Notes: a model not told the origin generated them from the letters alone. 64,000 nucleotides of DNA from Mesorhizobium sp. LMG 17147 (GCF_024297145.1 NZ_JANCTC010000003.1:308000-371999); one strand, 5' to 3'. Counted from the stretch's first letter, positions 39,392 to 49,855 are shown. Program-made: numbers and translations.

Positions 39392-41965
39392 TCAGGATTC
39401 CAGCATGTCCTTTACGATCGTGGCCAATTGCTTGAGCGAAAACGGCTTCGGCAAGAAGCCGAAATGCGCGTCGGCCGCCAAGTTCTTGGCGAACGCGTCT
39501 TCGGCATAGCCGGACACGAAGATGAACTTGATGTCGGGCTGCCGTTTGCGCAATTCGCCGAGCAGCGTCGGGCCGTCCATTTCCGGCATCACCACGTCCG
39601 ACACCACGACGTCGACCTTGCCGCCGAGCGCTTCGTAGACCTCAAGCGCCTCGACGCCGGACGACGCCTCGTGGACGGTGTAGCCGCGCGATTTCAGCGC
39701 CCGCATGCCGCCCATGCGCACGGCGTCCTCGTCCTCGACCAGCAGCACCGTGGCCGAGCCCGACAGGTCCTTGGCTGAGTCGGCGATCCTGGTAGGTGCG
39801 GCCGGCGCCTCTCCAGCCTCGCCCGCCTTCCTTGCCTCCGCAATGTGCCGCGGCAGGAAGATGCGGAACACGGATCCCTTGCCGACTTCGGAATCGCAGA
39901 AGATGAAGCCGCCTGTCTGCTTGATGATACCATAGACCATGGACAGGCCGAGGCCGGTTCCCTTGCCAACCTCCTTTGTCGTGAAGAAGGGCTCGAAGAT
40001 CTTTTTCAGCACATCAGGCGCGATGCCGCTGCCGCTGTCCTCGACCTCGACCAGCACATAGTCGGCCGGTGTAAGTTCGCGATAGGAAAAGGTCTTGCAT
40101 TCCCCGGCGCTGACGTTGCGGGTACGTACGGTGAGTTCGCCGCCGGCCGGCATCGCATCGCGCGCATTGACCGCCAGATTGACTACCACTTGCTCGAACT
40201 GCCCGATATCGACCCTGACCGGCCACAGGTCGCGGCCATGGTCGATCTTGAGCTTGATGTCGTTGCCGACCAGCCGGGCAAGCAGCATTCTTAGATCGGC
40301 GAGCACGTCAGTCAGGTTGAGCACCTCCGGCCGCAGCGTCTGCTTGCGCGAGAAGGCCAGCAACTGCCGCACCAGCGAGGCCGCCCGGTTGGCGTTCTGC
40401 TTGATGTTCATGATGTCCGGGAATGACGGATCGGACGGCCGGTGGTTGGTCAACAGCAGGTCCGAGGCCATGATGATGGCGGTCAGCACATTGTTGAAAT
40501 CATGCGCGATGCCGCCGGCGAGTTGGCCGACCGCCTGCATTTTCTGGCTCTGCGCCATCTGGCCCTCGAGGGCCTTTTGCTCGGTGGTCTCGACGGCATA
40601 GACGATGGCCGATTCCTCGGCGCCCTCGCCGCCGGTGCCGTCAGCGACCGCATTGACGTAGAAGCGTATGTGGCGCTCCTCATTGCCGGGCAGCACCGTA
40701 TCGATCGGCTCGATGTCAGCCTGTTGCTGGCGTGCCTTTTCAAAGGCCGCGGCGAAAGCCGGCCGGTCGCGCTCGTGGATCACCGTATCCAGCCGCACAC
40801 GCCGATCGACCGCGTCGCGGTCGACGACCGAGGAAAACAGCGACAGGAACGGCGCATTGGTGCGCAGGATGCGGCCGGCATGATCGACGCCGGCTATCGC
40901 CATCGGCGTCGAGTTGAAGAACCGCGTGAAGCGTATTTCCGATGCACGGAGGTCGGCCGAAGCGTCCTCGCCTTGCGTCCGGTTGAGCACGATGGTGCGA
41001 GTCGGGCCGTTGAGCCCCTCTCGGCTGGCCGAGACACGATGCATGAAGCGCACCGGCAGCGCCTCGCCGGTCATCGTCGTCAGATCGAGGTCGATAACGG
41101 CATTGCGCGTGGTACCAGCGTCGGCCTTGACCGAACGGACCAGCGCCATGCCGTCGCCGGCGACGATCTCCGGCAGCGTGATGGCGCCGGGAGTGAAGCT
41201 GGCCAGGTCGATGCCCAGCCACTCCGCAAGGGTCGCGTTGATATAGGTGACGCGGCCTTCCTGGTCGGCCGAAAAGAAACCGGCCGGCGCGTGGTCGAGG
41301 TGATCGATCGCCTTTTGCAGGTCGAGAAAGAACCGCTCCTGCTCGGCCCGTTCCTGCGAGATATCGGCAAGCTGCCAGGCAAGCATCGGCAGCCGCTGGC
41401 CTGGAACGCTGAACGCGCGGGCCCGGACGCGGTACCAGCGCGCGCCCGGTTCGGCGCCTGGCCGAATGGACTGCGCAAGCCGAAACTCGCCGTCGCCCGG
41501 CTGGCCGTCGCGCAGGCCCGACGCCAGCCGGTATATGGTCACCGAGGCCTCGGGAACGTCTGAAAGCAAACCTTCGACCGTCTTGATGTCGGCGGCCGAC
41601 TCGGCACCTGTCATATCGGCATAGGTCTGGTTGGCGTAGATGATACGGCCTTTGGTGTCGGTGACCAGGAGACCTTGTGACATCGAATCGACGAAAGCTT
41701 TCGACAGTTCGTCGCTTGTCGAGCGCGGCGTGATATGCACGAAGCCAATCGCAGTGGCGAATAGAAAGCCGACGCCGATCATCGCCAGCACGCCAAGCAT
41801 GCCGAGCAGGAATGGATCGCCAAGTCGCTCGCGGAAAAGGCCGAAGACGATCGCTGCCCCTGTCAGGACGACGATGAAAACGATGAGCCGGGTGACCGCG
41901 CCCGGTCGCGTGTTCTGGTCGACGATAGGTACCGGATAGAAATCGCCGCGCGCTTCCTTGGCCAT
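39392..41965 (-). CDS. cckA: Cell-cycle hybrid histidine kinase CckA
   Basis: An 857-residue membrane sensor kinase/phosphatase feeding the ChpT-CtrA phosphorelay that controls alphaproteobacterial cell division. Order: two N-terminal spans ('[19 protein letters not shown]', '[20 protein letters not shown]'), three PAS-like regions, HisKA with phospho-His H488 ('[14 protein letters not shown]'), HATPase ('[18 protein letters not shown]') and a C-terminal receiver with phospho-Asp D790 ('[14 protein letters not shown]'). This layout is diagnostic of CckA. An in-frame start at 42004 adds 13 residues. Confidence 0.93.
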   Translation of the reverse strand: MAKEARGDFYPVPIVDQNTRPGAVTRLIVFIVVLTGAAIVFGLFRERLGDPFLLGMLGVLAMIGVGFLFATAIGFVHITPRSTSDELSKAFVDSMSQGLLVTDTKGRIIYANQTYADMTGAESAADIKTVEGLLSDVPEASVTIYRLASGLRDGQPGDGEFRLAQSIRPGAEPGARWYRVRARAFSVPGQRLPMLAWQLADISQERAEQERFFLDLQKAIDHLDHAPAGFFSADQEGRVTYINATLAEWLGIDLASFTPGAITLPEIVAGDGMALVRSVKADAGTTRNAVIDLDLTTMTGEALPVRFMHRVSASREGLNGPTRTIVLNRTQGEDASADLRASEIRFTRFFNSTPMAIAGVDHAGRILRTNAPFLSLFSSVVDRDAVDRRVRLDTVIHERDRPAFAAAFEKARQQQADIEPIDTVLPGNEERHIRFYVNAVADGTGGEGAEESAIVYAVETTEQKALEGQMAQSQKMQAVGQLAGGIAHDFNNVLTAIIMASDLLLTNHRPSDPSFPDIMNIKQNANRAASLVRQLLAFSRKQTLRPEVLNLTDVLADLRMLLARLVGNDIKLKIDHGRDLWPVRVDIGQFEQVVVNLAVNARDAMPAGGELTVRTRNVSAGECKTFSYRELTPADYVLVEVEDSGSGIAPDVLKKIFEPFFTTKEVGKGTGLGLSMVYGIIKQTGGFIFCDSEVGKGSVFRIFLPRHIAEARKAGEAGEAPAAPTRIADSAKDLSGSATVLLVEDEDAVRMGGMRALKSRGYTVHEASSGVEALEVYEALGGKVDVVVSDVVMPEMDGPTLLGELRKRQPDIKFIFVSGYAEDAFAKNLAADAHFGFLPKPFSLKQLATIVKDMLES

Positions 41966-42155
41966 GTGCCCCCTGCTCGTGAATTCCGGTGTCGGTTGAA
42001 TCATATTCTCAGGGTCGGGAAAAGGCCCGGCGGCAGATGTCCGCTAAAAAGGCTCCCGGTTTCGAGCTGTTCACGAAGCGTGAAAGGCAACTTGCGGTGG
42101 CCTGCCGCAACAGTCTAGTGTCGCCTCTCTTCGAAAGCTGATTTTGGGGGAACCA

Positions 42156-42914
42156 ATGCTGCAATGGCTGGATGGCGTGGCGGGTCCTGGTTATGCCGCA
42201 GCAATCCTATGGACGTTTGCAGTACTTGTCCTGCTGCTCATCATTCTTCTTATCATCAGGCTGGTCCGCAGCCTGACATTCGGAACATTCGTCGCCGGCG
42301 GCAGGAACCGCAAGACGCGGCTGGCTGTCATGGATGCCACAGCGGTCGACAGTCACCGGCGGCTGGTGCTGGTGCGCCGCGACGATATCGAGCACCTGCT
42401 CTTGATCGGTGGTCCGACCGACGTCGTCGTCGAGCGCGACATCAAGCTCTCGGCGCTGCGCCGCCCGGCATTGACCGGAGACAGCAGCCACCAGCCGGCA
42501 GCAAGGCCGGCTCAGACCACAGCCGCGCCGGCGAGGCAAGCGCCGCCGCAGCCGGCAAGCGCGGCCGCACCCCCTGTCCGAGCCCGCCAGACGGCGACGA
42601 TGGCGGCAACAATGCCGGCGCCTACGCCGGCGCCGAAACCGGCATCGAACGTCACACCGTTGCCAAGTTATGGATCCGTCAATGCCAATGCCTCGCGGCA
42701 TGCGCCGCAGCCGGCAAGACCGGACTCCCCGGCAAGATACGAGCCGCCGGCACAGCATGAGTCGATCGACGATGCGCTAATGAAGGAGCTGGAGGTTTCC
42801 CTCGACGAGCCACGCTTCAGCCAAACGGCGAGCAAGCCGGTGGCGAAGGCATCGCCCTCTCTCGACGACGAGATGACGAAGCTCCTCGGCGAATTGTCCA
42901 ATCAGAAAAGATAG
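42156..42914 (+). CDS. FliO-like membrane protein with proline-rich tail
   Basis: A 252-residue protein. One membrane span (residues 14-37, 'AAAILWTFAVLVLLLIILLI') leads to a FliO-like domain ('RLAVMDATAVDSHRRLVLVRR', 'DDIEHLLLIGGPTDVVVER'), then a long Ala/Pro/Gln-rich disordered region and a C-terminal acidic helix ('LDDEMTKLLGELSNQ'). True FliO sits in flagellar export; no flagellar genes adjoin here, so the role may differ. GGGGGAA lies upstream of the ATG. Divergent from cckA. Confidence 0.78.
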   Translation: MLQWLDGVAGPGYAAAILWTFAVLVLLLIILLIIRLVRSLTFGTFVAGGRNRKTRLAVMDATAVDSHRRLVLVRRDDIEHLLLIGGPTDVVVERDIKLSALRRPALTGDSSHQPAARPAQTTAAPARQAPPQPASAAAPPVRARQTATMAATMPAPTPAPKPASNVTPLPSYGSVNANASRHAPQPARPDSPARYEPPAQHESIDDALMKELEVSLDEPRFSQTASKPVAKASPSLDDEMTKLLGELSNQKR

Positions 42915-42934
42915 GGCGATAGCGAACGGCCAAT

Positions 42935-42962
42935 GAAAATGGCCGGAAAACCGGCCATTTTC
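42935..42962. terminator. Bidirectional terminator between FliO-like gene and dksA
   Basis: GAAAATGGCCGG (42935-42946) and CCGGCCATTTTC (42951-42962) form a perfect 12-bp stem with an AAAA loop. The A-T base of the stem supplies a T-run in both directions, suiting the two convergent genes. Confidence 0.8.
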
Positions 42963-42996
42963 AACGCTTTACCGATGCCGTGTTTTTCCCGCCGGC

Positions 42997-43413
42997 TCAG
43001 TCGTCGCGGTAGACCTTCTCGCGCCGCTCATGGCGCTCCTGTGCCTCGATCGACAAGGTGGCGATCGGGCGCGCGTCGAGCCGCTTCAGCGCGATCGGCT
43101 CGCCCGTCTCCTCGCAGTAACCGTAAGTGCCTTCGTCAAGGCGCTGGAGGGCCGAATCGATCTTGGAGATGAGTTTTCGCTGGCGATCGCGGGCGCGAAG
43201 TTCGATGGCGCGGTCGGTTTCGGAGGAGGCGCGATCGGCGAGGTCGGGGTGGTTGGCGTTTTCCTGCTGCAGGATTTCGAGAGTTTCGCGCGCTTCGCGC
43301 AAGATGTCGTTCTTCCAGGTGACGAGCTTCATGCGAAAGTAGGATTTCTGCCGCTCGTTCATGAACGGCTCGTCTTCGGAGGGTACGTAATCGGCGGTAA
43401 CGATGTCGTTCAT
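42997..43413 (-). CDS. dksA: DksA, RNA polymerase-binding regulator
   Basis: A 138-residue DksA: coiled-coil hairpin (about residues 33-90) and a C-terminal finger 'YGYCEETGEPIALKRLDARPIATLSIEAQERHE'-like region, of which only C100 remains from the four zinc cysteines of E. coli DksA. Single-cysteine DksA is the usual alphaproteobacterial form and still works with ppGpp in the stringent response. ATG at 43413. Confidence 0.93.
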   Translation of the reverse strand: MNDIVTADYVPSEDEPFMNERQKSYFRMKLVTWKNDILREARETLEILQQENANHPDLADRASSETDRAIELRARDRQRKLISKIDSALQRLDEGTYGYCEETGEPIALKRLDARPIATLSIEAQERHERREKVYRDD

Positions 43414-43676
43414 TCGACTCACCCAACAAACCCCAAATTTGGCGCCTATATATTCGCGGACCGAAAACTGCACAAGCGCAATCGACGACAGTTTCACGCA
43501 TTTGTTTATGTGGGACAAACGGACATTGGCGACATCATTCGCATGAACGGCACGCCCGAATTCGCGCATGATTCATTATGCTTGAGGGGGCATCGGCAAT
43601 TGCGCGCGAAGCGCTTCTGATGGCTAATTCCTGCGGCCGCATTTGACCGGTCGGTACCCGACATATCGGGGGTTCC

Positions 43677-44180
43677 GTGACAAGACTTTACCTGCTGAGG
43701 CATGCGAAGGCCGGCTGGGCGCTGCCTGGCGTGACTGACTTCGACCGCCCGCTCGATGCATCCGGCTTGGCCGACGCCGAAGCGATGGGCGTGCTGATGT
43801 GTTCCCGCAAATACGCACCGGCCCTCACCCTTTGCTCAAGCGCCAAGCGCGCCCGCCAGACGCTGGAAAGCTTGGCTGGCCATACCAACACGGGCCGGGT
43901 GCTGTTCTGTGACACCCTCTACAGCGACGATGCCGCCGCATACCTCACTGCCATCCGGCAGAATGGCGGGCTGGATGCCTTGCTCGTCATCGGCCACAAT
44001 CCGATGATTGAGGATCTCGCCATGGCGCTCTCAGGCGACGGCAACGAGACCGCCCGGGCCATGCTGAACCACGGCTTCCCGACCTCCGCACTTGCGGTGG
44101 TCCGGTTCAACGGCGGACTTGCCGAGGCTGCGCCAGGCACCGGCTATCTCGAAGCCTTCCTGACGCCCGCCGATATCTGA
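43677..44180 (+). CDS. SixA-type histidine phosphatase
   Basis: A 167-residue phosphoglycerate-mutase-fold phosphatase. The catalytic His is in 'LYLLRHAKAGWA' (RHxK instead of RHG, as in SixA), and the second His is in 'LLVIGHNPMIEDLAMAL'. SixA dephosphorylates His in Hpt domains; substrate here unknown. The start is GTG at 43677; no upstream ATG fits. Its product is followed by the YcjX gene 62 bases on. Confidence 0.87.
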   Translation: MTRLYLLRHAKAGWALPGVTDFDRPLDASGLADAEAMGVLMCSRKYAPALTLCSSAKRARQTLESLAGHTNTGRVLFCDTLYSDDAAAYLTAIRQNGGLDALLVIGHNPMIEDLAMALSGDGNETARAMLNHGFPTSALAVVRFNGGLAEAAPGTGYLEAFLTPADI

Positions 44181-44242
44181 GGCCATTTCAAAGCCGCGCA
44201 TCAAAGCCTATATCGGAGCCTGACCGGCCCGCGAGAACAGAT

Positions 44243-45721
44243 TTGGCATCATCGCTGACGACTTTTACCGACGAGGCCAAGATTGCCTTGGATACGTTGT
44301 CAGGCCGCGCTGCCGGGCTTTTCGCTCCGTCGCTGCGGCTTGGCGTGACCGGGCTGTCCCGCGCTGGCAAGACGGTGTTCATCTCGGCCCTTGTGCACAA
44401 TCTGGTCCATGGCGGACGCTTGCCGCTGTTTGAGGCACAAAAATCGGGGCGCATCGCCCGGGCTTTTCTCGAAGAGCAGCCGGACGACGCCGTACCACGC
44501 TTCCAGTACGAGGATCACATCGCGGCTCTTGTCGACGAGCGCGTCTGGCCGGATTCGACGCGTGCGATTTCCGAACTGAGGCTCACCATCGAATACGAAT
44601 CGGCCTCTGGCTGGAGCCGCATGTTTTCCGCCGGCAAATTGTCGGTCGACATCGTCGATTATCCCGGCGAATGGCTGCTCGACCTGCCGCTGCTGGGCAA
44701 GTCCTACGCCGATTTTTCGCGTGAGGCCTTCGAGATGGCCGTGTTGCCGGTGCGTGTCGATCTTTCGCGGGAATGGCGGGCGCTCTCCAATCCGGTCGAC
44801 CCCAACGCCGACGCCGACGAGATGACGGCGCGCCGTCTCGCCGAGAGCTTCGCGGCCTATCTCAAGGCCTGCAAGCTCGATGAGCGGGCGCTTTCGACCT
44901 TGCCGCCCGGCCGCTTTCTGATGCCCGGCGATCTTGAAGGCTCGCCCGCTCTCACCTTCGCGCCGCTGCCGAATCTGGACGGCCGGCGCTCCCGCTCGGG
45001 ATCGCTGCAGGCTATGATGGAGCGGCGCTACGAGGCTTACAAGACGCATGTCGTTAAACCGTTCTTTCGCGAACACATCACGCGTCTCGACCGCCAGATC
45101 GTGCTCATCGACGCATTGCAGGCATTGAATGCGGGCCCCGGCGCGATGGCCGATCTGGAGCGCGCGGTCACCGAAATCCTGTCCTGTTTCCGGCCCGGCC
45201 GGGGCAACTTCCTGACCGATCTGTTTTCGAGGCGCATCGACCGCATATTGGTGGCCGCGACCAAGGCCGACCACCTGCACCACGAAAGCCACGACCGCCT
45301 GCAGGCCATCGTGCGGCGGCTAGCCGACCGCGCCGTGGCGCGGGCGAATTTCACCGGCGCCGACGTCGACGTCGTCGCCATGGCGGCCATGCGCGCGACC
45401 CGTGAAGGCACGGTCAAGCAGGGCCGCGAGACTTTGCCGGTCATTATCGGCACGCCATTGCGTGGCGAAAAAATCAACGGCGAAACCTTTGACGGAAAGA
45501 CCGAAACAGCCATATTTCCCGGGGACTTGCCGGAGAAAGTTGATGCCTTGTTCGACGTTTCCGAATCGACCCGCCGGCAGAACAATGACGACCCCGCAAT
45601 CCGCTTCGTGCGCTTTCGCCCGCCGAAGCTCGAGCGCACCGCCGAGGGCGTCACGCTGTCGCTGCCACATATCAGGCTCGACCGCGCGCTGCAGTTCCTG
45701 ATCGGAGATCATCTCGCATGA
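44243..45721 (+). CDS. YcjX-family GTP-binding-like protein
   Basis: A 492-residue P-loop protein of the YcjX/DUF463 family. Walker A 'GVTGLSRAGKTVFISALVHN' is near residues 34-53, then 'VDIVDYPGEWLLDLPLLGKSYADFS' (switch II-like) and 'ILVAATKADHLHHESHDRL' (NKxD-like TKAD). The function is not settled; it is stress-associated in enterobacteria. The start is TTG at 44243. It overlaps its partner membrane protein by 4 bases. Confidence 0.85.
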   Translation: MASSLTTFTDEAKIALDTLSGRAAGLFAPSLRLGVTGLSRAGKTVFISALVHNLVHGGRLPLFEAQKSGRIARAFLEEQPDDAVPRFQYEDHIAALVDERVWPDSTRAISELRLTIEYESASGWSRMFSAGKLSVDIVDYPGEWLLDLPLLGKSYADFSREAFEMAVLPVRVDLSREWRALSNPVDPNADADEMTARRLAESFAAYLKACKLDERALSTLPPGRFLMPGDLEGSPALTFAPLPNLDGRRSRSGSLQAMMERRYEAYKTHVVKPFFREHITRLDRQIVLIDALQALNAGPGAMADLERAVTEILSCFRPGRGNFLTDLFSRRIDRILVAATKADHLHHESHDRLQAIVRRLADRAVARANFTGADVDVVAMAAMRATREGTVKQGRETLPVIIGTPLRGEKINGETFDGKTETAIFPGDLPEKVDALFDVSESTRRQNNDDPAIRFVRFRPPKLERTAEGVTLSLPHIRLDRALQFLIGDHLA

Positions 45722-46812
45722 GTGCGCCCCGCAGACCGGCGGCCTTTCGCATCGAGGCGGAGCCCCAGCAGAAGGAAGATTCGACGGCTCGCTATGCTGC
45801 GTCCGAGGCCGTGCCGGCGCGAAAGCCGCGTTCCGTGAAGGCGGATCTGGCCGTGGTCACACCGGCGGAGATCGACGTCTTCGACGAGCCTGATATCGTC
45901 GCTGCCGAGCCGCCGCCGGCGATTGCGCCGCGAAAACGTTCGCTGCTTGGCAGCCTGTTCTTCGGCGCGCTGGGCGTTCTGGTTTCGCTCGCCGTCGGCC
46001 TCTGGACCGACCAGCTGATTCGCGACCTGTTCGAGCGCGCCGAGTGGCTGGGCTGGCTGGCCGCCGGCATGGCCGCGATCGCCATCCTGGCGCTTCTGAT
46101 CATCCTCGTGCGCGAGTTCATGGCGATTGCCCGGCTTGCCGAGGTCGAAAAGTTGCAGAAGCGGGCGCTCGATGCGATTGCCCGTGACGATCCGAAGACC
46201 GCCCGAGCCGTGGTCGACGAGTTGTCGGTCTTTGTCTCGGCCAAGCCCGAAACCGCGGCCGGCAGGCGCTCGCTGGCCGAATTGCGCGGCGAGATCATTG
46301 ACGGCGGCAATCTGGTGCGCCTGGCCGAGACCGAGATCCTCGGCCCGCTCGACGCCCGCGCGAAGGTGATGATCCTCGAGGCGGCAAAGCGTGTGTCCCT
46401 GGTGACCGCGGTCAGCCCGCGCGCGCTGGTCGACGTCGCCTATGTCGTATTCGAAGCCGGCCGGCTGATTCGGCGGCTGTCGGAGCTCTATGGCGGCCGC
46501 CCGGGCACGCTCGGCTTCTTTCGCCTGGCGCGCAGCGTTCTCGCCCATCTCGCGGTCACCGGGTCGATCGCCGTCGGCGACAGTTTCGTCCAACAGATCG
46601 TCGGCCACGGCCTTGCGGCCCGGCTGTCGGCAAAGCTCGGCGAAGGCGTCGTCAACGGCATGATGACGGCGCGCATCGGCATTGCAGCGATGGAAACCGC
46701 AAGGCCCCTGCCCTTTTACGCGGTCAGGCGGCCTGGATTAGGCGATTTCCTCTCCGCGCTGACGTCCTTTGCAGCAAAGAAAGAAAAAGAAACATCCGTT
46801 TCCGGAACGTGA
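45718..46812 (+). CDS. YcjF-like (TIGR01620/DUF697) membrane protein
   Basis: A 364-residue inner-membrane protein. A ~75-residue basic cytoplasmic leader is followed by two spans ('LLGSLFFGALGVLVSLAVGL', 'WLAAGMAAIAILALLIILV') and a conserved C-terminal domain ('AKLGEGVVNGMMTARIGIAAMETARPLPF'). Partner of YcjX in proteobacteria; starts inside the ycjX stop (ATGA), so made in stoichiometric coupling. Confidence 0.85.
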   Translation: MSAPRRPAAFRIEAEPQQKEDSTARYAASEAVPARKPRSVKADLAVVTPAEIDVFDEPDIVAAEPPPAIAPRKRSLLGSLFFGALGVLVSLAVGLWTDQLIRDLFERAEWLGWLAAGMAAIAILALLIILVREFMAIARLAEVEKLQKRALDAIARDDPKTARAVVDELSVFVSAKPETAAGRRSLAELRGEIIDGGNLVRLAETEILGPLDARAKVMILEAAKRVSLVTAVSPRALVDVAYVVFEAGRLIRRLSELYGGRPGTLGFFRLARSVLAHLAVTGSIAVGDSFVQQIVGHGLAARLSAKLGEGVVNGMMTARIGIAAMETARPLPFYAVRRPGLGDFLSALTSFAAKKEKETSVSGT

Positions 46813-46899
46813 CTATTGCCTTGGGGTGACAAAGCATTAACCAATCTTGTTCATGGTCGGAAGCGTCCAAACCAGTCTCTTTGTTGCCGGGTGTCGTCG

Positions 46900-47454
46900 A
46901 TGAAAAGCGTTATTCTGTCCAGCGGGCTGCCCGTGGCGCTCGCGCTTGTCGCAACCGTCGGCATTGCCGGAAAGGCTACGGGGGCGGAACCGGACAAGCA
47001 GTTCTTTCGATCGGTCGAAGGCAAATGGGTCGGCCCCGGAGAAATCGTCGCTGGCAAATACAAGGGCACGAAATTCACCTGCAGCTTCACCGGCTCGACG
47101 CCTGACGGCAAAGTCGGCATGTCGCTCGACGGCGGCTGCCGGGTCGGCATGTTCACCCAGCAGATGTCGGCAACGATCGAGCACAAGGGCCGCCAGGGCT
47201 ACAAGGGCAGCTTCATGGGCGGCGCCGCCGGGTCCGGCCTCGACATTATCGGTGGCAATGTCGTCGATGCGCACAAGGTGGTTTTCACCATCAATCGCAA
47301 TCAGTTGCGCGGCGTTATGCAGGCACTTGTCCCAGACGACAATTCGATGACGGTGACCGTTGCCGTGCGCGTCGACCAGCAACTGGTCCCGGTCATCGGG
47401 ATGAAGTTGAAGCGGGTCGATGAGGTAGAAGTTGGCTCCATCGCTCCGAACTGA
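46900..47454 (+). CDS. Secreted hypothetical protein
   Basis: A 184-residue exported protein with a signal peptide (MKSVILSSGLPVALALVATV... cleavage near 'ATGA'). The mature domain is a beta-barrel-like 'GKWVGPGEIVAGKYKGTKFTC' module with two cysteines ('FTCSFTG', 'GGCRVGMF'). No named family recognised; reminiscent of lipocalin-like DUFs. Follows the YcjF gene by 87 bases. Confidence 0.7.
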   Translation: MKSVILSSGLPVALALVATVGIAGKATGAEPDKQFFRSVEGKWVGPGEIVAGKYKGTKFTCSFTGSTPDGKVGMSLDGGCRVGMFTQQMSATIEHKGRQGYKGSFMGGAAGSGLDIIGGNVVDAHKVVFTINRNQLRGVMQALVPDDNSMTVTVAVRVDQQLVPVIGMKLKRVDEVEVGSIAPN

Positions 47455-47466
47455 GTCTCCGGCATG

Positions 47467-47494
47467 AAAAAGGCGGCAGCCAAACGGCGCCGCC
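47467..47494 (-). terminator. Terminator of the small lipoprotein gene
   Basis: GGCGGC (47472-47477) and GCCGCC (47489-47494) form a 6-bp stem. On the minus strand it is followed by TTTTT (47471-47467), 22 bases beyond the stop of the gene at 47517. Confidence 0.65.
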
Positions 47495-47516
47495 CTCGTT
47501 GACATGCAATGGACGC

Positions 47517-47783
47517 TCAGCCTTTGATAGCCGCAGTCAGCTCGTCATAGGCCTTGCAGGCGTCAGCCGCTGTTGTGCCACCCGGATAGTTGGTTGTGAC
47601 CGCCTGGACCTTGGCTGTTAGATCGGCTGCCTTGGCCGGATCCTTGGTAATCGCAGCCTGAAGCGCTGCAGTCATGTCCTGAGCCTTCTTGGTCAGCATC
47701 TCGGTCGTGCACTCCGGTGCCTTGGAACAGGCGGAGCCGGCAAGTGCCGCGATACCAACGGCAACCAGCAAAAACGTCTTCAT
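47517..47783 (-). CDS. Small secreted protein or lipoprotein
   Basis: An 88-residue exported protein. The leader MKTFLLVAVGIAALAGSACS ends in a lipobox-like 'AGSAC', so Cys19 could be lipidated. The mature part is helical and Ala/Thr/Lys-rich with two more cysteines ('PECTTEML', 'ADACKAYDEL'). The ATG at 47783 is 9 bases from GAGGAG; a Met 3 codons upstream touches that ribosome site. No known family. Confidence 0.7.
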   Translation of the reverse strand: MKTFLLVAVGIAALAGSACSKAPECTTEMLTKKAQDMTAALQAAITKDPAKAADLTAKVQAVTTNYPGGTTAADACKAYDELTAAIKG

Positions 47784-48011
47784 GTCAGTCATCTCCTCAA
47801 AAAGGGCCGCGACTTGATCGTCGCTCACCCTCCACTGGCCGAAGCCGGGCGTCCTTAGCGCTGGATCGCTGGAACAAGCAACGCCCGGAGGCCCATTATC
47901 CTGTGCAGTGGGCCTGCAATATCGCTTCCACGACGCACCGGATTCGCACTGTTCGATCCGCTCCGAAGCCCCTATCTTGGCCGCTTGTTGCAAGAGAGCG
48001 GAACGGCAGGC

Positions 48012-49847
48012 ATGGCGGCAGAGGCATCGAACAGCGATCTGATCCAGGTGGTGGCGCTGCTTGCCGCCGGCGTCGTTGCGGTGCCGATCTTCAGGCGCAT
48101 GGGACTTGGCTCCATCCTCGGCTATTTGACGGCCGGCGTCGTGATCGGCCCGTTTGGGCTGCGCATCTTTTCCGAATCGGAAGCCATTCTTCATGTCGCC
48201 GAACTCGGCGTCGTCATGTTCCTGTTCATCATCGGACTGGAGATGCAGCCGTCACGGCTGTGGGGCCTGCGCCGCGAGATTTTCGGGCTTGGCGCGCTGC
48301 AGGTCGGCGTCTGCGCGGTCCTGCTGACCGGCGTCGGGCTGGCGGGAGGTTTTCCTATCGCGCAATCCTTCGTCGCCGGCGCCGGTTTCGTGCTCACCTC
48401 GACGGCCATCGTCATGCAATTGCTGGAAGAACGCGGCGAGCTGGCCACGCCAAAGGGCCAGCGCATCGTTTCGGTCCTGCTTTTGGAAGACCTGGCCATC
48501 GTGCCGCTGCTGGCGCTGATCGCCTTCCTCGCGCCGGGCGGTGCCGATATGAGCCTGTCGGATCGGTTGACGGAGGTCGGTATCGGCCTTGCCGCGATCG
48601 TCGGGCTGGTGCTTGCAGGACGCTATCTGCTCAATCCGTTCTTCCGTATCCTGGCGGATGCGCGCGCCCGCGAGGTGATGACCGCAGCCGCCCTTCTGGT
48701 CGTTCTCGGATCGGCGCTCGCCATGCAGCTTTCCGGCCTGTCGATGGCGATGGGCGCCTTCCTGGCCGGCGTACTCTTGTCGGAATCGACCTTCCGCCAC
48801 CAGTTGGAGGCCGATATCGAACCGTTCCGCGGCATTCTGCTCGGGCTGTTCTTCCTCGCCGTCGGCATGTCACTTGACCTGCATGTGGTCGTCGTCAACT
48901 GGCAGCTCATTGCCATCTATGTCGTCGCCTACATGATGATGAAGGCGATCGGCATCTATATCGTTGCCCGCGTCCTCAAAACCGGCCACCGGGAAGCGCT
49001 CGAGCGCGCGGTCTTCATGGCGCAAGGCGGCGAATTCGCCTTCGTCCTCTATTCCGCAGCGGCGGCGGTCGGGATCATCGATAGCCAGGCCAATGCGATG
49101 CTGACGGCTATCGTCATCATTTCCATGGTGCTGACGCCGTTGGCAATCATAGCCCTGCGGTATCTGACGCCGCGCGACGAGCAGTCGCTTGAAGGCGTCG
49201 ATGTCGCCAACGGCCTGACCGGCAGCGTGCTGATCATCGGCTTTGGCCGGTTCGGCCAGATCGCCAGCCAGCCGCTTTTGTTGCGCGGCATCGACGTATC
49301 GATCATCGACAATGAGGTCGAAATGATCCAGGCGGCAGCCGATTTCGGCTTCAAGGTCTATTATGGCGACGGCACGCGGCTGGACATCCTGCGTGCCGCG
49401 GGAGCCGGGCGGGCACGCGCAGTGCTGATCTGCGTCGACAAGCCCGATGCCGCCGTGCGCATCGCCGAACTGATCAAGGCGGAATTTCCCTTGCTGACGG
49501 TGCTGGCACGGGCTTTCGACCGCGGTACGGCGTTGCAGCTCATTCGTGCCGGCGTCGACTATCAGCTCCGCGAGACCTTCGAATCGGCGCTTGTCTTCGG
49601 CGGCTCGACACTGGAAGCCCTTGGCGTCGACCCAGAAGAGGTCGCCGAGGTCATCGAGGATGTCCGTCGCCGCGACGCTGCCCGTTTCGAACTTCAGCTG
49701 GCCGAAGGCATCCGCGCCGGGCGACGCTTTCTCAAAGGCAATATCGGCACCCCCATTCCGACGCCGCTCAGCACGCCACGACGCGCGGGCCAGGCGCTCA
49801 ACGAAGAGACCGCCGGCGTGCTGCAGAAATCCGAACCGGCCGATTAA
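48012..49847 (+). CDS. CPA2-family cation:proton antiporter with TrkA-N domain (KefB-like)
   Basis: A 611-residue membrane protein. About 12 spans of the Na+/H+ exchanger fold (residues 1-385; 'LIQVVALLAAGVVAVPIFRRM', 'FLAGVLLSESTFRHQLE') precede a cytoplasmic Rossmann RCK domain ('VLIIGFGRFGQIASQPLLL', 'YYGDGTRLDILRAAGAG') that binds NAD(H). KefB/KefC export K+ under glutathione-electrophile control; no KefF/KefG partner adjoins. ATG at 48012 chosen over TTG codons upstream. Confidence 0.9.
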   Translation: MAAEASNSDLIQVVALLAAGVVAVPIFRRMGLGSILGYLTAGVVIGPFGLRIFSESEAILHVAELGVVMFLFIIGLEMQPSRLWGLRREIFGLGALQVGVCAVLLTGVGLAGGFPIAQSFVAGAGFVLTSTAIVMQLLEERGELATPKGQRIVSVLLLEDLAIVPLLALIAFLAPGGADMSLSDRLTEVGIGLAAIVGLVLAGRYLLNPFFRILADARAREVMTAAALLVVLGSALAMQLSGLSMAMGAFLAGVLLSESTFRHQLEADIEPFRGILLGLFFLAVGMSLDLHVVVVNWQLIAIYVVAYMMMKAIGIYIVARVLKTGHREALERAVFMAQGGEFAFVLYSAAAAVGIIDSQANAMLTAIVIISMVLTPLAIIALRYLTPRDEQSLEGVDVANGLTGSVLIIGFGRFGQIASQPLLLRGIDVSIIDNEVEMIQAAADFGFKVYYGDGTRLDILRAAGAGRARAVLICVDKPDAAVRIAELIKAEFPLLTVLARAFDRGTALQLIRAGVDYQLRETFESALVFGGSTLEALGVDPEEVAEVIEDVRRRDAARFELQLAEGIRAGRRFLKGNIGTPIPTPLSTPRRAGQALNEETAGVLQKSEPAD

Positions 49848-49855
49848 ACCTTGGA

